From Palsa-504 sp963844625 (GTDB lineage: Bacteria > Actinomycetota > Actinomycetes > Streptosporangiales > Streptosporangiaceae), in assembly GCA_963844625.1 (NCBI GenBank), contig CAWJPF010000024.1:186001-250000 (forward strand): a stretch of 64,000 bases of DNA, in the 5' to 3' direction. The notes beneath the pieces were generated by a model. It saw nothing but the letters and a program-made list of their open reading frames with translations. It was not told where the DNA came from and made no database searches. Below, piece after piece: positions 1 through 7,673 of the stretch. The position numbers and the translations under genes were made by a program. Positions within the stretch are counted from its first letter, which is position 1. Every line of letters starts with the position of its first letter.

Positions 1-224
1 GCGTAGCCGCCAGGCACCGGCGCCAGGTTGGCCGACGTGCCGGCTGGCGTCGTGCTGCCAACTGAGAACCCGTCCGCGACCAGCGTCTGCTCGGCGATCA
101 GGGCCGCGGCGCCTGCGCCGAAGACCGTCAGCGCCCGCCGCCTGCTCAGACCGCCGTGACCGGCTGGATCACCCGGGCCGCTCGGGCCGCCTGGGGCGCC
201 TGGGGCGCTACCCGCTTCGTTCAC
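1..224 (-). CDS. Tat-type secreted protein, N-terminal part only
   Basis: Reading the minus strand from a GTG at 224-222 gives an open frame of about 74 codons that runs off the left edge. The first 30 residues are Gly/Pro/Ala/Ser rich. They are followed by SRRRALTVFGAGAAAL, a twin-arginine motif plus a short hydrophobic stretch typical of Tat export signals, and then a Ser/Thr/Pro-rich segment. An AAAGGAT purine stretch lies upstream of the GTG and supports this start. The mature domain is outside the window, so function cannot be assigned; a secreted hydrolase or oxidoreductase would be usual. The Tat reading is from the sequence; export is inferred. Confidence 0.6.
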   Translation of the reverse strand, partial: MNEAGSAPGAPGGPSGPGDPAGHGGLSRRRALTVFGAGAAALIAEQTLVADGFSVGSTTPAGTSANLAPVPGGY

Positions 225-535
225 ATCGCAGATCCTTTTGCCCGCCCGGAGTCTCCGGCAAGAGCGTACCCAGCGGCGCGGCCCGGATAGCAGCGGCTGG
301 CCTGGGCGTAAGAGTTTTCGGAGGAATGTCTTACCAACTGCTAACGTGGGCGGCCGACGTTGAGCCGGAGCGGGCGGCCGCACGTAGTCGTGGGTAGTGG
401 TCAGTGCACGCGGCAGCCAGGTCATGAGCCTCGATCAGAACGCTCCCCCTCGGCTCATGACTGCCCGTCTCCCCCTATCCGTGCAGGCGGTCGGGTGCAC
501 TGGCCACTTCGGCGTGTTCAGCGCGTTAGCTCGTT
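225..535. other. Intergenic region with a 10-bp inverted repeat
   Basis: No convincing gene is visible. The region lies upstream of the truncated Tat protein and downstream of the membrane protein, both on the minus strand. It contains a perfect inverted repeat, GTCATGAGCC at 421-430 and GGCTCATGAC at 452-461, with a 21-nt spacer. This could be a hairpin at the 3' end of the upstream gene or an operator for the downstream one. Confidence 0.5.
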
Positions 536-1150
536 TTAGCTGCGCAGGACTAGGGCGCTCAGGGCGGCCAGCGCCAGGGTCAGCACGGCGGCCCCGCCGT
601 GCACGGCGACCAGGCGGCCGCTGAACGACGGCCTGGGCTCATCCCGGGACTTGGCGGCGCGGGTGTTCGTGGCGAACCAGGTCAGGCCCAGGGTGACGGT
701 GACCGTGACCAGCCCGAACGCGATCCAGCCCAGGACGCGGTAGTGCACGAACGTGAAGCCAAGCCAGAACCCCAGGCCGACGATTCCGCACGCCGGGTGG
801 GCGAACTCCAGCAGCGACCGCGCTCCCGGCAGCACCGGCGCGTTCCTCGCCGCGACCAGCGAAGGCGGATCGAACCGTTCCCGCGCGGCGCGTTTCATCT
901 CGCGGCGTGAGGCGGGGGGTGGCGCGGCCTGGGCGGGCGAGGCGGGTGGTACGTGCCGGGCGGGTGGTGCGGCCTGCACGGCCGCGGGCGAGGCCGTTGG
1001 CGCGGGCCGGGCAGTGACTGAGGCTGGGGCCGGCCGGGCTACGGGGGGCGCGGCGGCGGCGGGGCGGGAACGGGCGAGGTTGCTGGTCAACAGCAGGTAG
1101 ATTCCGGCACCCGCGGTGAACAGCCACAGCACCAGCACCACGAACGCCAT
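536..1150 (-). CDS. Proline/alanine-rich membrane protein, unknown function
   Basis: A 204-residue protein. The ATG at 1150 was chosen because GGAAAGGAG lies just upstream and the frame opens directly into a hydrophobic segment (MAFVVLVLWLF, residues 1-25). A longer upstream frame only reads through the palindromic repeat at 1299-1348. After the first membrane segment come about 65 residues rich in Ala/Pro, a basic patch (SRREMKRAARERF), and then three more predicted membrane helices to the C-terminus (roughly 110-200). No catalytic motif is recognised. The linker is compositionally biased and the family is unknown to me. Confidence 0.6.
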   Translation of the reverse strand: MAFVVLVLWLFTAGAGIYLLLTSNLARSRPAAAAPPVARPAPASVTARPAPTASPAAVQAAPPARHVPPASPAQAAPPPASRREMKRAARERFDPPSLVAARNAPVLPGARSLLEFAHPACGIVGLGFWLGFTFVHYRVLGWIAFGLVTVTVTLGLTWFATNTRAAKSRDEPRPSFSGRLVAVHGGAAVLTLALAALSALVLRS

Positions 1151-1501
1151 CCTCGCTCCTTTCCGCAGGCACGAATGTACCCGAGCAACCTGGGCGGCCC
1201 GCGGCTGGAGCGCTCGCGTATCGGTCCCCTTGATAACGGGGTTGCTGTCGCACGACAAATCCCGGCCTCGGCCGGGCGCGGTGGCCCTCCGGAACGGCAT
1301 GAAACTGGGCTTCCAGCACATCCCCGTGTACTGAAAGCCCAGTTTCATTACCCGGCCCCGGCCCCCGGCCTCAGCCCCGGCCCGGCCTCAGCCCCGGCCA
1401 GCCCGGGCCCGGTCTCGGGCGCGGCCCCAGTCCGCTGGCTCCTGCCTGGACGGGCCAGCGAACACGATCGTGGGGCGTCCCAGGATCAGGGGGCTGGTGG
1501 G
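1151..1501. other. Intergenic region carrying a dispersed palindrome and C-rich repeats
   Basis: No gene is supported. It contains palindrome copy A (1299-1348, listed separately) and an imperfectly repeated C-rich tract at about 1351-1420 made of CGGCCCCGG / CTCAGCCCCGG units. It is downstream of the MFS gene, so the palindrome may act as that gene's transcription end. Confidence 0.5.
1299..1348. repeat. Dispersed palindromic repeat, copy A
   Basis: The left arm ATGAAACTGGGCTTCCAG and a right arm ending GCCCAGTTTCAT pair almost perfectly around a short CACATCCCCGTG centre. The same sequence, including the flanking CCGGAACG, recurs at 27947-28008 in an unrelated intergenic region. Both copies sit just beyond the 3' end of a gene. 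A REP-like or terminator element is the likely explanation; mobility is not shown. Confidence 0.75.
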
Positions 1502-2974
1502 CTAGGGCTGCGCGGGGCGGCGCTCGAGGACGTGGATGACGGCGAGGGCGACGCCTACGGCGGCCAGGGCGGCCAGGGCCAGGAAGGTCACCGCTTCGGC
1601 GTGGGCGGACACGTGGCGGAACGCCCCGAGGGCCGCGTGCGCCGGCAGCCGGCCCGCCAGGTTGAGGTAGAGCGTGCCGAACGTCGCCACGCCCACCAGC
1701 AGCCCGAGCTGGTTGACCGTCACCACGACCCCGGTGGCGTCCGCGGCCAGCTCGACCGGCACGCGGAGCAGCACGCGGGTCATCAGCGGCCCGAACGCGG
1801 CCGCCATGCCGGCGCCGCTCAGCGCGCCGATCAGGTAGAGGGCGGCGCCCCCGCTGCCGCCCTCGTGCAGCACCTCGGCCAGGCCGGCCATGGCCGCGCC
1901 GAACGCCACGAAGCCGCCGACGATCAGGGCGCCGTACCAGCTCGCGGGCGCCCGCCGCCAGTTCAGGCTGACCAGGGCGAAGGCGGCCGCGGCCGGCGCG
2001 AACGTCAGGCCGGCCCGCAGCGGGGAGTAGCCGAGGCCGTCCTGCAGGTGCAGGGCGAGGGTGAAGAAGAACCCGCTGAAGATGGTCATGACGGTGAACA
2101 GGCCGGCGATCGCGACCGGCACCCCCGGCACCCGCAGCACCCGGCCGGGGATCAGCGGCGTGCCGCCGGTCGCGGCCGCCCGCCGCTCGGCCCGGACGAA
2201 CGCGGCGACCAAGGGGACGCTGGCGGCCATCAGGACCCAGCCCCACCGCGGCCAGTGCTCGGGCTGGCCCAGCACGAGCGGAAGCACGAACGCGAGCACG
2301 GCCGGGGTCAGCAGGGCCAGGCCGGCCAGGTCGAGGGTCCGGCCGGGCTCGCCTTTGCCGTGCGGCAGCGTCCGCGCCCCGGCGATCAGGAGCGCCACGC
2401 CGATGGGCACATTGACGAGGAAAACGGGTCGCCAGCCTGAGCCGAACAGGTTGGCGCTGATCAGCAAGCCGCCGACCAGCTGCCCGACCACCGCGCCGCC
2501 GGCCAGCACGGCCGAGTACCTGGTCATGGCGCGGGCGCGGGCCGGGCCCGCGTGAGTGCGCTGGATCAGGCTGAGCACCTGCGGGATCATCACGGCCGCG
2601 CCCGCGCCCTGGACGAACCGCAGGGCGATCAGGAACCCGGCTGTGCTGGCTAGCCCGCAGCCGAGCGAGGCCAGCGTGAACAGGACCAGGCCCGCCATGA
2701 ACATCCGCCGGTGACCGAGGATGTCACCGAGCCGGGCTCCGGTCACCAGCAGCACCGCGTAGGTGATCGTGTACCCGGCCACGACGAGCTGCAGGCTCGC
2801 GCCCGAGGCGTGCAGGCTGGCATGAATGGACGGGGCGGCGACGTTGACGATGGAGGCGTCGAGCACGGCCATGAACTGGCCGATCAAGACGATGGCGAGG
2901 ATGAGGCCGGGACGTACCGGACGCTCGCGGCGGGCCGCCCCGGGGCTAGCATCACGGGTCAGGATGTTGGTCAT
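1502..2974 (-). CDS. MFS transporter, DHA2 (14-helix drug efflux) family
   Basis: A 490-residue protein with about 14 hydrophobic segments. Loop 2-3 carries the MFS motif A form GARLGDILGHRRMF (around residue 80), and an early VLDASIVNVAAPSI segment is characteristic of the EmrB/QacA (DHA2) group, which exports drugs or other amphiphiles by proton antiport across the cytoplasmic membrane. The ATG at 2974 is preceded by only a weak Shine-Dalgarno. The gene is divergent from an XRE/MmyB-type regulator with a palindrome in the 102-bp gap, the usual arrangement for a regulator controlling its neighbour pump. The substrate cannot be read from sequence. Confidence 0.9.
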   Translation of the reverse strand: MTNILTRDASPGAARRERPVRPGLILAIVLIGQFMAVLDASIVNVAAPSIHASLHASGASLQLVVAGYTITYAVLLVTGARLGDILGHRRMFMAGLVLFTLASLGCGLASTAGFLIALRFVQGAGAAVMIPQVLSLIQRTHAGPARARAMTRYSAVLAGGAVVGQLVGGLLISANLFGSGWRPVFLVNVPIGVALLIAGARTLPHGKGEPGRTLDLAGLALLTPAVLAFVLPLVLGQPEHWPRWGWVLMAASVPLVAAFVRAERRAAATGGTPLIPGRVLRVPGVPVAIAGLFTVMTIFSGFFFTLALHLQDGLGYSPLRAGLTFAPAAAAFALVSLNWRRAPASWYGALIVGGFVAFGAAMAGLAEVLHEGGSGGAALYLIGALSGAGMAAAFGPLMTRVLLRVPVELAADATGVVVTVNQLGLLVGVATFGTLYLNLAGRLPAHAALGAFRHVSAHAEAVTFLALAALAAVGVALAVIHVLERRPAQP

Positions 2975-2997
2975 GTCACTAAGCCTGACGGCATTCT

Positions 2998-3033
2998 TAT
3001 CCAGGTACCAGGAGCCTGGTTATCCTGGTACTG
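2998..3033. promoter_or_regulatory. Palindromic operator between MFS pump and regulator
   Basis: A perfect inverted repeat, GTACCAGGA (3005-3013) and TCCTGGTAC (3023-3031), has a 9-nt spacer. A direct repeat TTATCC(A/T)GGTAC overlaps it at 2998 and 3020, about 22 bp apart (two helical turns). Its position between divergent starts at 2974 and 3077 fits an operator for the adjacent helix-turn-helix protein. Binding is inferred, not shown. Confidence 0.6.
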
Positions 3034-3076
3034 ACACCACCTGGCACACCGTCGGCCCATAGGTCAGGATGGAGAG

Positions 3077-4135
3077 ATGAACGAGCCAAAGTGGCGTGGC
3101 ACAGCGTGGACTACCCCCCGCGAGCTGAAGGGCCGCGGCGGCGCCTGGACTGAGGAGCGACGAAGGAGCGACGAGGGAAGGCGGCGCAGTGAAGGGGATG
3201 GGGAGCTGGGTGGGGGCCCGGAGGCGAGCGGGAAAACAGAGCGGCGCAATGAGCTGGCGGCCTTCCTGCGCAGCCGGCGGGAACGGATCACGCCAGAGGA
3301 CGTCGGGCTGCCGGGCGGGCACCGGCGCCGGACGGCGGGACTGCGCCGCGAGGAAGTAGCCCAGCTGGCCGGGGTCGGCGTGACCTGGTACACCTGGCTG
3401 GAGCAGGGCCGCCCGATCCGCGCGAGCGTTCAGGTGCTTGAGGCGGTGGCCAGGACGCTGCGGCTCGACACGGTCGAACGCCAGCACCTGTTCCGGCTGG
3501 CCGAGGTCCCCGACACGGGGAGCCCTCACGGGGACGGCCAGCTGCTGCGCCCGGAGGTCCAGGTCATCCTGGACGGGCTGACCCCGATGCCGGCCAGCGT
3601 GGTGACCGAGCGGTTCGACATCCTGGCCTGGAATGCCGCGTACACGGTGCTGTTCCCGCGTACCGCCGAGGTCGCGCCCCGCGATCGCAACACGCTGCTC
3701 TACTGCTTCACCCGGTGGGCCTGCTGCAGCGCGATCGAGAACCAGACCGACCAGCGGGCCGCGATGGTCGCGCAGCTGCGCGCGGCCTACGGCCGCCACG
3801 TCGGCGACCCCGCGTGGACCAGCTTCATCCGGCGGCTGGAGGCAGCCAGCCCGGAGTTCGCCGCCATGTGGGCGACCCAGGACGTGGCCCAGCCCGCCCA
3901 TTACGCCAAGGTGTTCCGGCATCCGCTCTACCCGCGCCTGGAGATGACCTCCACCAGCTTCGCCGTCCAGGCCGCGCCGGGGACCCGGATGGTCGTCTAC
4001 ACCCCGGTCAACAGCGCCACCCGCGCGGCCATGGAGCGGCTGGTCCCGGCCGATCCGTCCGAGCACTACTTCCCGTGCTGGCCCGGCCACGTCGCCCGGG
4101 CCCGCGACCTGGCGCCATCAGGTCTTACGATCTGA
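3077..4135 (+). CDS. XRE-family regulator with MmyB-like ligand-binding domain
   Basis: A 352-residue protein. The helix-turn-helix begins near residue 57 with NELAAFLRSRRERITPEDVG and LRREEVAQLAGVGVTWYTWL, the hallmark of the actinobacterial MmyB-type XRE group. The C-terminal 200 residues match the PAS-like MLTR ligand-binding domain (FDILAWNAAY... FPCWPGHVARARDLA). The ATG at 3077 has GGAGAG directly upstream. Residues 23-51 are an extra Arg/Glu/Gly-rich segment that family members usually lack; it is encoded by a dispersed DNA repeat (3145-3230) also found at 10499-10556. The protein probably represses the divergent MFS pump. If the repeat disrupted an ancestral start, translation could begin later. 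Confidence 0.85.
   Translation: MNEPKWRGTAWTTPRELKGRGGAWTEERRRSDEGRRRSEGDGELGGGPEASGKTERRNELAAFLRSRRERITPEDVGLPGGHRRRTAGLRREEVAQLAGVGVTWYTWLEQGRPIRASVQVLEAVARTLRLDTVERQHLFRLAEVPDTGSPHGDGQLLRPEVQVILDGLTPMPASVVTERFDILAWNAAYTVLFPRTAEVAPRDRNTLLYCFTRWACCSAIENQTDQRAAMVAQLRAAYGRHVGDPAWTSFIRRLEAASPEFAAMWATQDVAQPAHYAKVFRHPLYPRLEMTSTSFAVQAAPGTRMVVYTPVNSATRAAMERLVPADPSEHYFPCWPGHVARARDLAPSGLTI
3145..3230. repeat. Dispersed GAGGAGCGACGAGGG repeat, copy 1 (inside a coding region)
   Basis: The stretch begins CTGGACTGAGGAGCGACGA, continues GGAGCGACGAGGGAAGG and ends CCGGAGGCGAGCG. The same block, with one fewer GGAGCGACGA unit, lies at 10499-10556 between two metabolic genes. Here it is in frame within the N-terminus of the XRE regulator and encodes about 29 low-complexity residues. 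Confidence 0.7.
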
Positions 4136-4451
4136 GAACGCAACCCCTGACAAACGGTCTGAGCCGCAACGGATCGCCCTAAGCTGGCTCAAAATACGCT
4201 GCGTTACCGTTTTGGCCGTTCGGCCGCGAAGGGACCATCGCGGTTATAGAATAAATAATCCTGCCAACGCGGGATGTGACTGAATAATGTTCCGAAACAC
4301 CGGGTGAACCTGGCTCCAAGCGCTGCCACCTATCGCCTCGCCGGCCACGCGAAGCGCGAACACTGATGGTGACGGGAGTCACGGTTCGTTCGGAGTGATC
4401 GAGATTTTCTCGGGTAGCGGGGGCTACGGAGTACTGTTCAAAGGGGCCACT
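4136..4451. other. Intergenic region, probable promoter/leader of the amine-catabolic cluster
   Basis: No gene is supported. An AT-rich patch (GGTTATAGAATAAATAATCC near 4233-4252) stands out in GC-rich surroundings and could be a promoter or regulator-binding region for the hydrolase at 4452. No riboswitch or confident terminator was recognised. Confidence 0.4.
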
Positions 4452-5213
4452 ATGACGCCGGTCATTGGCATAACCACATATGAGGATCACGCTTCCTGGC
4501 GCAATTGGTCAGCCCGGGCGGCCCTGCTGCCATGGGTATATGTCGATGCGGTGAGGCGCAACGGCGGACGGCCGGTGCTGCTCCCGCCGGGCGGGGATGA
4601 CGAGGAGGCCGGCGCCACCGTCGCGGGCCTGGACGGCCTGGTCGTGACGGGCGGGCCGGACGTCGACCCGGGCCGGTACGGCGCGGCCCGGCACCCGGAG
4701 ACCCAGCCTCCCGTAACGTTGCGGGACGCGTGGGACTTCGCCGTCACCGGCCACGCCCTGCGGCTCGGCGTGCCGCTGCTGGCCATCTGCCGCGGCATGC
4801 AGGTGCTGAACATCTGCCGGGGCGGCACCTTGCAGCAGCACATACCTGACCTGGTGGGCAATACCCGGCACGCCGGACCGCCGGGCGGATTCGGGCTGCA
4901 CAAGGTGCGGATCAGCCCGGACAGCGTGCTGGCCGGGATCTTGCCCGAGGACGGGTACTTCGACGTGCCCACCCGCCACCATCAGGCCGTCGACCTGCTC
5001 GGTGACGGACTCAAGGCGGTGGCGTGGGAAGAGGACGGCACGATCGAGGCGGTAGAGGCCGGCCCTTCGGCGCTCGACGGCCTTCCCGGTTTCGTGGTCG
5101 GCGTCCAGTGGCACCCTGAGCAGGGCAGCGACCCGCGTTTGTTCACGGCGCTGGCCAGCGCGGCCACCGAGCGGGCCCGCGCGCGGACGACGCAACTTGC
5201 GCCCATGATCTAG
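4452..5213 (+). CDS. Gamma-glutamyl amine hydrolase, PuuD-like class I glutamine amidotransferase
   Basis: A 253-residue protein of the peptidase C26 / class I GATase fold. The nucleophile elbow is LLAICRGMQVLN (Cys near residue 117), and the catalytic His-Glu pair is in GVQWHPEQ near residue 220. VVTGGPDVDPGRYG is typical of the PuuD/gamma-glutamyl-GABA hydrolase group. The ATG at 4452 is chosen over the upstream in-frame start because AAAGGGG precedes it and the family begins MTPVIGIT. It is the first gene of the catabolic run with a FadR regulator, permease, glutamine-synthetase-like ligase, aldehyde dehydrogenase and SDR. It probably releases glutamate from a gamma-glutamylated acid at the end of the route. 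Confidence 0.88.
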   Translation: MTPVIGITTYEDHASWRNWSARAALLPWVYVDAVRRNGGRPVLLPPGGDDEEAGATVAGLDGLVVTGGPDVDPGRYGAARHPETQPPVTLRDAWDFAVTGHALRLGVPLLAICRGMQVLNICRGGTLQQHIPDLVGNTRHAGPPGGFGLHKVRISPDSVLAGILPEDGYFDVPTRHHQAVDLLGDGLKAVAWEEDGTIEAVEAGPSALDGLPGFVVGVQWHPEQGSDPRLFTALASAATERARARTTQLAPMI

Positions 5214-5265
5214 TCTTTCTGCGACAGTAGTGTCTCGCCAGTGCCGGCGATCAGGAGACAAGACC

Positions 5266-6000
5266 ATGCCCGGAGGCTCGCCCGCCATCACCGCCGCGGT
5301 CTTCCGCGCGGTACGGACGGGAAACGCCTTCGAGGAGACCGTCGAGCGCCTGCTTGAGGGCGTCAAGCTGGGCGTGTACGCGCCGGGCGACCGGCTGCCG
5401 CCGGAAAGAGAGCTGACCCGCAGGCTCGGGATCAGCCGCATCACACTGCGCGAGGCGCTGCGCGAGCTAGCCGCGGCCGGGTACGTGGAGACCAAGCGGG
5501 GCAGGTTCGGCGGGACGTTCATCATCCGCCCGCCGGATCCCATGGTGCCCGACGAGCTCAGCCGGACCGCGCGGGACATGGGCAGCCAGCTCGATGACGC
5601 GCTGACGTTCCGCCGGGTGGTGGAGAGCGGCGCGGCCGAGATGGCGGCCCGGGCCAGCCTGACCATGCAGCAGCGGGAGAACCTGGCCGAGTGCCTGGCG
5701 GCGGTGCACGCCTGCTGCGCTTCGGATTACCGGCAGGCGGATACGCGGCTGCACCTGGCCATCGCCGACGCGGCCGGCTCGCCGCTGCTGACCGCCAGCG
5801 TCGTCGAGGCCCGGGTGCGGCTGGTCGACCTGCTCAACGCCATCCCCATGCTCGGACCCAACCTCGAACACGCGAACTTCCAGCACGCAAGCATCGTGCG
5901 GGCGATCCTGGCCGGCGACCCCGACCAGGCCAGGCGCGCGATGGAAGAGCACGTGGCGGGCACCGCGGCGCTGCTCCGCGGCTTCCTCGGCGACTCCTGA
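5266..6000 (+). CDS. GntR/FadR-family transcriptional regulator
   Basis: A 244-residue protein with an N-terminal winged helix (residues 15-85, GDRLPPERELTRRLGISR and LREALRELAAAGYVETKRG), the GntR signature, followed by an all-helical FCD effector domain (about 95-235) with the usual Asp/His pattern for a metal or carboxylate ligand (DTRLHLAIADAAG). The ATG at 5266 has GGAGA eight bases upstream and is preferred over the in-frame GTG at 5230. Its position between the hydrolase and the permease implies control of this amine-catabolic cluster by a pathway carboxylate; the effector is unknown. Confidence 0.88.
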   Translation: MPGGSPAITAAVFRAVRTGNAFEETVERLLEGVKLGVYAPGDRLPPERELTRRLGISRITLREALRELAAAGYVETKRGRFGGTFIIRPPDPMVPDELSRTARDMGSQLDDALTFRRVVESGAAEMAARASLTMQQRENLAECLAAVHACCASDYRQADTRLHLAIADAAGSPLLTASVVEARVRLVDLLNAIPMLGPNLEHANFQHASIVRAILAGDPDQARRAMEEHVAGTAALLRGFLGDS

Positions 6001-6056
6001 GACGCCCTGGCCGCAGGCCGCGTCGATAAGCGGCCCCGCGTTCCCAGCCACCCCCC

Positions 6057-6087
6057 TTGACACAATCCCCGGCGTGGTGGGTCAATA
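6057..6087 (+). promoter_or_regulatory. Candidate promoter upstream of the APC permease
   Basis: TTGACA at 6057-6062 matches the -35 consensus and is followed 18-19 bp later by GTCAATA. The segment also contains TGGTGGGTCAATACC, loosely like a GntR-type half-site arrangement. The -10 match is weak, so this is tentative. Confidence 0.3.
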
Positions 6088-6143
6088 CCTTCATTCAATG
6101 GATCAGTTCCAGCCATATGTGTTGCTTCCCCTAGGGAGATCGC

Positions 6144-7673
6144 ATGGCCGACGACATCGCCGCAGTCCAAGCGGCCGGCTCGGATGAGCAGCGGCTGCAC
6201 GAGCTTGGCTATGCCCAGGAGCTTCGGCGGCGGATGTCGGGGTTCTCGAACTTCGCCGTATCGTTCACGATCATCTCGATCCTGTCCGGCTGCCTGACCC
6301 TGTACGGGTACGGCATGAACACCGGCGGGCCTGCCATCATCGTGTGGGGCTGGCCGATCGTCGGGATCATGACGCTAATGGTCGGTCTGGCCATGGCGGA
6401 GGTCTGCTCCAGCTTCCCCACGGCCGGCGGCCTGTACTACTGGTCGGCCAAGCTGGCCCTCAAGAACGGGCCGGCCTGGTCCTGGTTCACCGGCTGGTTC
6501 AATTTCCTCGGCCAGGTCGCGGTCACCGCGGGCATCGACTTCGGCGCCGCGTTCTTCATCAACGCGCTGCTCAACCTGGTGTGGGGGGTCAGCACGGCGC
6601 ACTGGGTGACGATCCTGATCTTCGCGATCGTGCTGTTCGTACACGGCGTGATGAACCAGCTCGGCATCCGGCTGGTCGCGCTGCTGAACGACATTAGCGT
6701 CTGGTGGCACATCATCGGCGTGCTGATCATCGTGGCGGTGCTCGCCTTCGTGCCCTCCAGGCACGCCTCGGCCGGCTACGTGTTCACGCACATCGTCAAC
6801 AACACCGGGTGGCACAGCACGTTCTACGTGCTGCTGCTCGGCCTGCTGCTGGCCCAGTACACGTTCACCGGGTACGACGCCTCGGCGCACATGACCGAGG
6901 AGACGCACAACGCCGCGCGCAGCGGCCCGCGCGGCATCGTGATGTCGATCGTGGTGTCGCTCATCGCCGGCTGGGTCCTGCTTATCGGTATCACGTTCGC
7001 GATCCAGAAGACGCATTACGCCCTCTACACCAGCGCGCTGGTACCGCCGGCCCAGATCTGGGTCACCGCGATCGGGGCCACCGGCGCCAAACTGCTGCTG
7101 CTCGTGGTCATCGGCGCCCAGCTGTTCTGCGGGATGTCTTCGGTCACCGCGAACTCGCGGATGATCTACGCGTTCTCCCGGGACGGGGCGCTGCCCGGCT
7201 CGAATATCTGGCACCAGGTGAACAAGCGGACCAGGACGCCGACCAACGCGATCTGGCTGGCGGCGGCCGGGGCGCTGATCCTGGGCCTGCCGTACCTGTG
7301 GAACAGCGCGTCCTACGCCGCGGTCACCTCGATCGCCGTGATCGGCTTGTACATCGCCTACGTGATACCCACCTTCCTGCGGTTGCGGCAGGGCGCGAGC
7401 TTCAAACGCGGGCCCTGGCACCTGGGCCGGTGGAGCTACGTGGTCGGTACCGTCGCGGTCGTCTGGGTGGTCTTCATCACGATCTTGTTCATGCTGCCCA
7501 CCGCGAGCCCGATCAGCGTGGGCAACTTCAACTACACCGTCGTGGCCGTAGTCGTGGTACTCGGCTTCGCCGGCATCTACTGGCTGGTCTCGGCGAAGAA
7601 CTGGTTCAAGGGGCCCAAGGTCCAGGGCACGGCTGAGGAACTGGCCGCGATCGAACGGGAGCTCTCGACCTGA
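6144..7673 (+). CDS. APC-superfamily amino acid/amine permease
   Basis: A 509-residue membrane protein with about 12 predicted helices. The opening region (LGYAQELRRRMSGFSNFAVSF, then TGGPAIIVWGWPIVG and FPTAGGLYYWSAKLA) is typical of the amino acid/choline transporter branch of the APC superfamily, which includes GABA and choline permeases. AGGGAGA lies just before the ATG. Its stop overlaps the start of the glutamine-synthetase-like gene by one base (TGATG), so the two are translationally coupled. It probably imports the polyamine, ethanolamine or similar amine that the downstream ligase glutamylates. Confidence 0.88.
   Translation: MADDIAAVQAAGSDEQRLHELGYAQELRRRMSGFSNFAVSFTIISILSGCLTLYGYGMNTGGPAIIVWGWPIVGIMTLMVGLAMAEVCSSFPTAGGLYYWSAKLALKNGPAWSWFTGWFNFLGQVAVTAGIDFGAAFFINALLNLVWGVSTAHWVTILIFAIVLFVHGVMNQLGIRLVALLNDISVWWHIIGVLIIVAVLAFVPSRHASAGYVFTHIVNNTGWHSTFYVLLLGLLLAQYTFTGYDASAHMTEETHNAARSGPRGIVMSIVVSLIAGWVLLIGITFAIQKTHYALYTSALVPPAQIWVTAIGATGAKLLLLVVIGAQLFCGMSSVTANSRMIYAFSRDGALPGSNIWHQVNKRTRTPTNAIWLAAAGALILGLPYLWNSASYAAVTSIAVIGLYIAYVIPTFLRLRQGASFKRGPWHLGRWSYVVGTVAVVWVVFITILFMLPTASPISVGNFNYTVVAVVVVLGFAGIYWLVSAKNWFKGPKVQGTAEELAAIERELST

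Noticed and set aside
3020..4090. A 356-codon minus-strand frame opposite the XRE regulator
   Set aside because: It covers the operator and antisense of a motif-rich regulator; the composition is Gly/Arg/Leu without domain signs.
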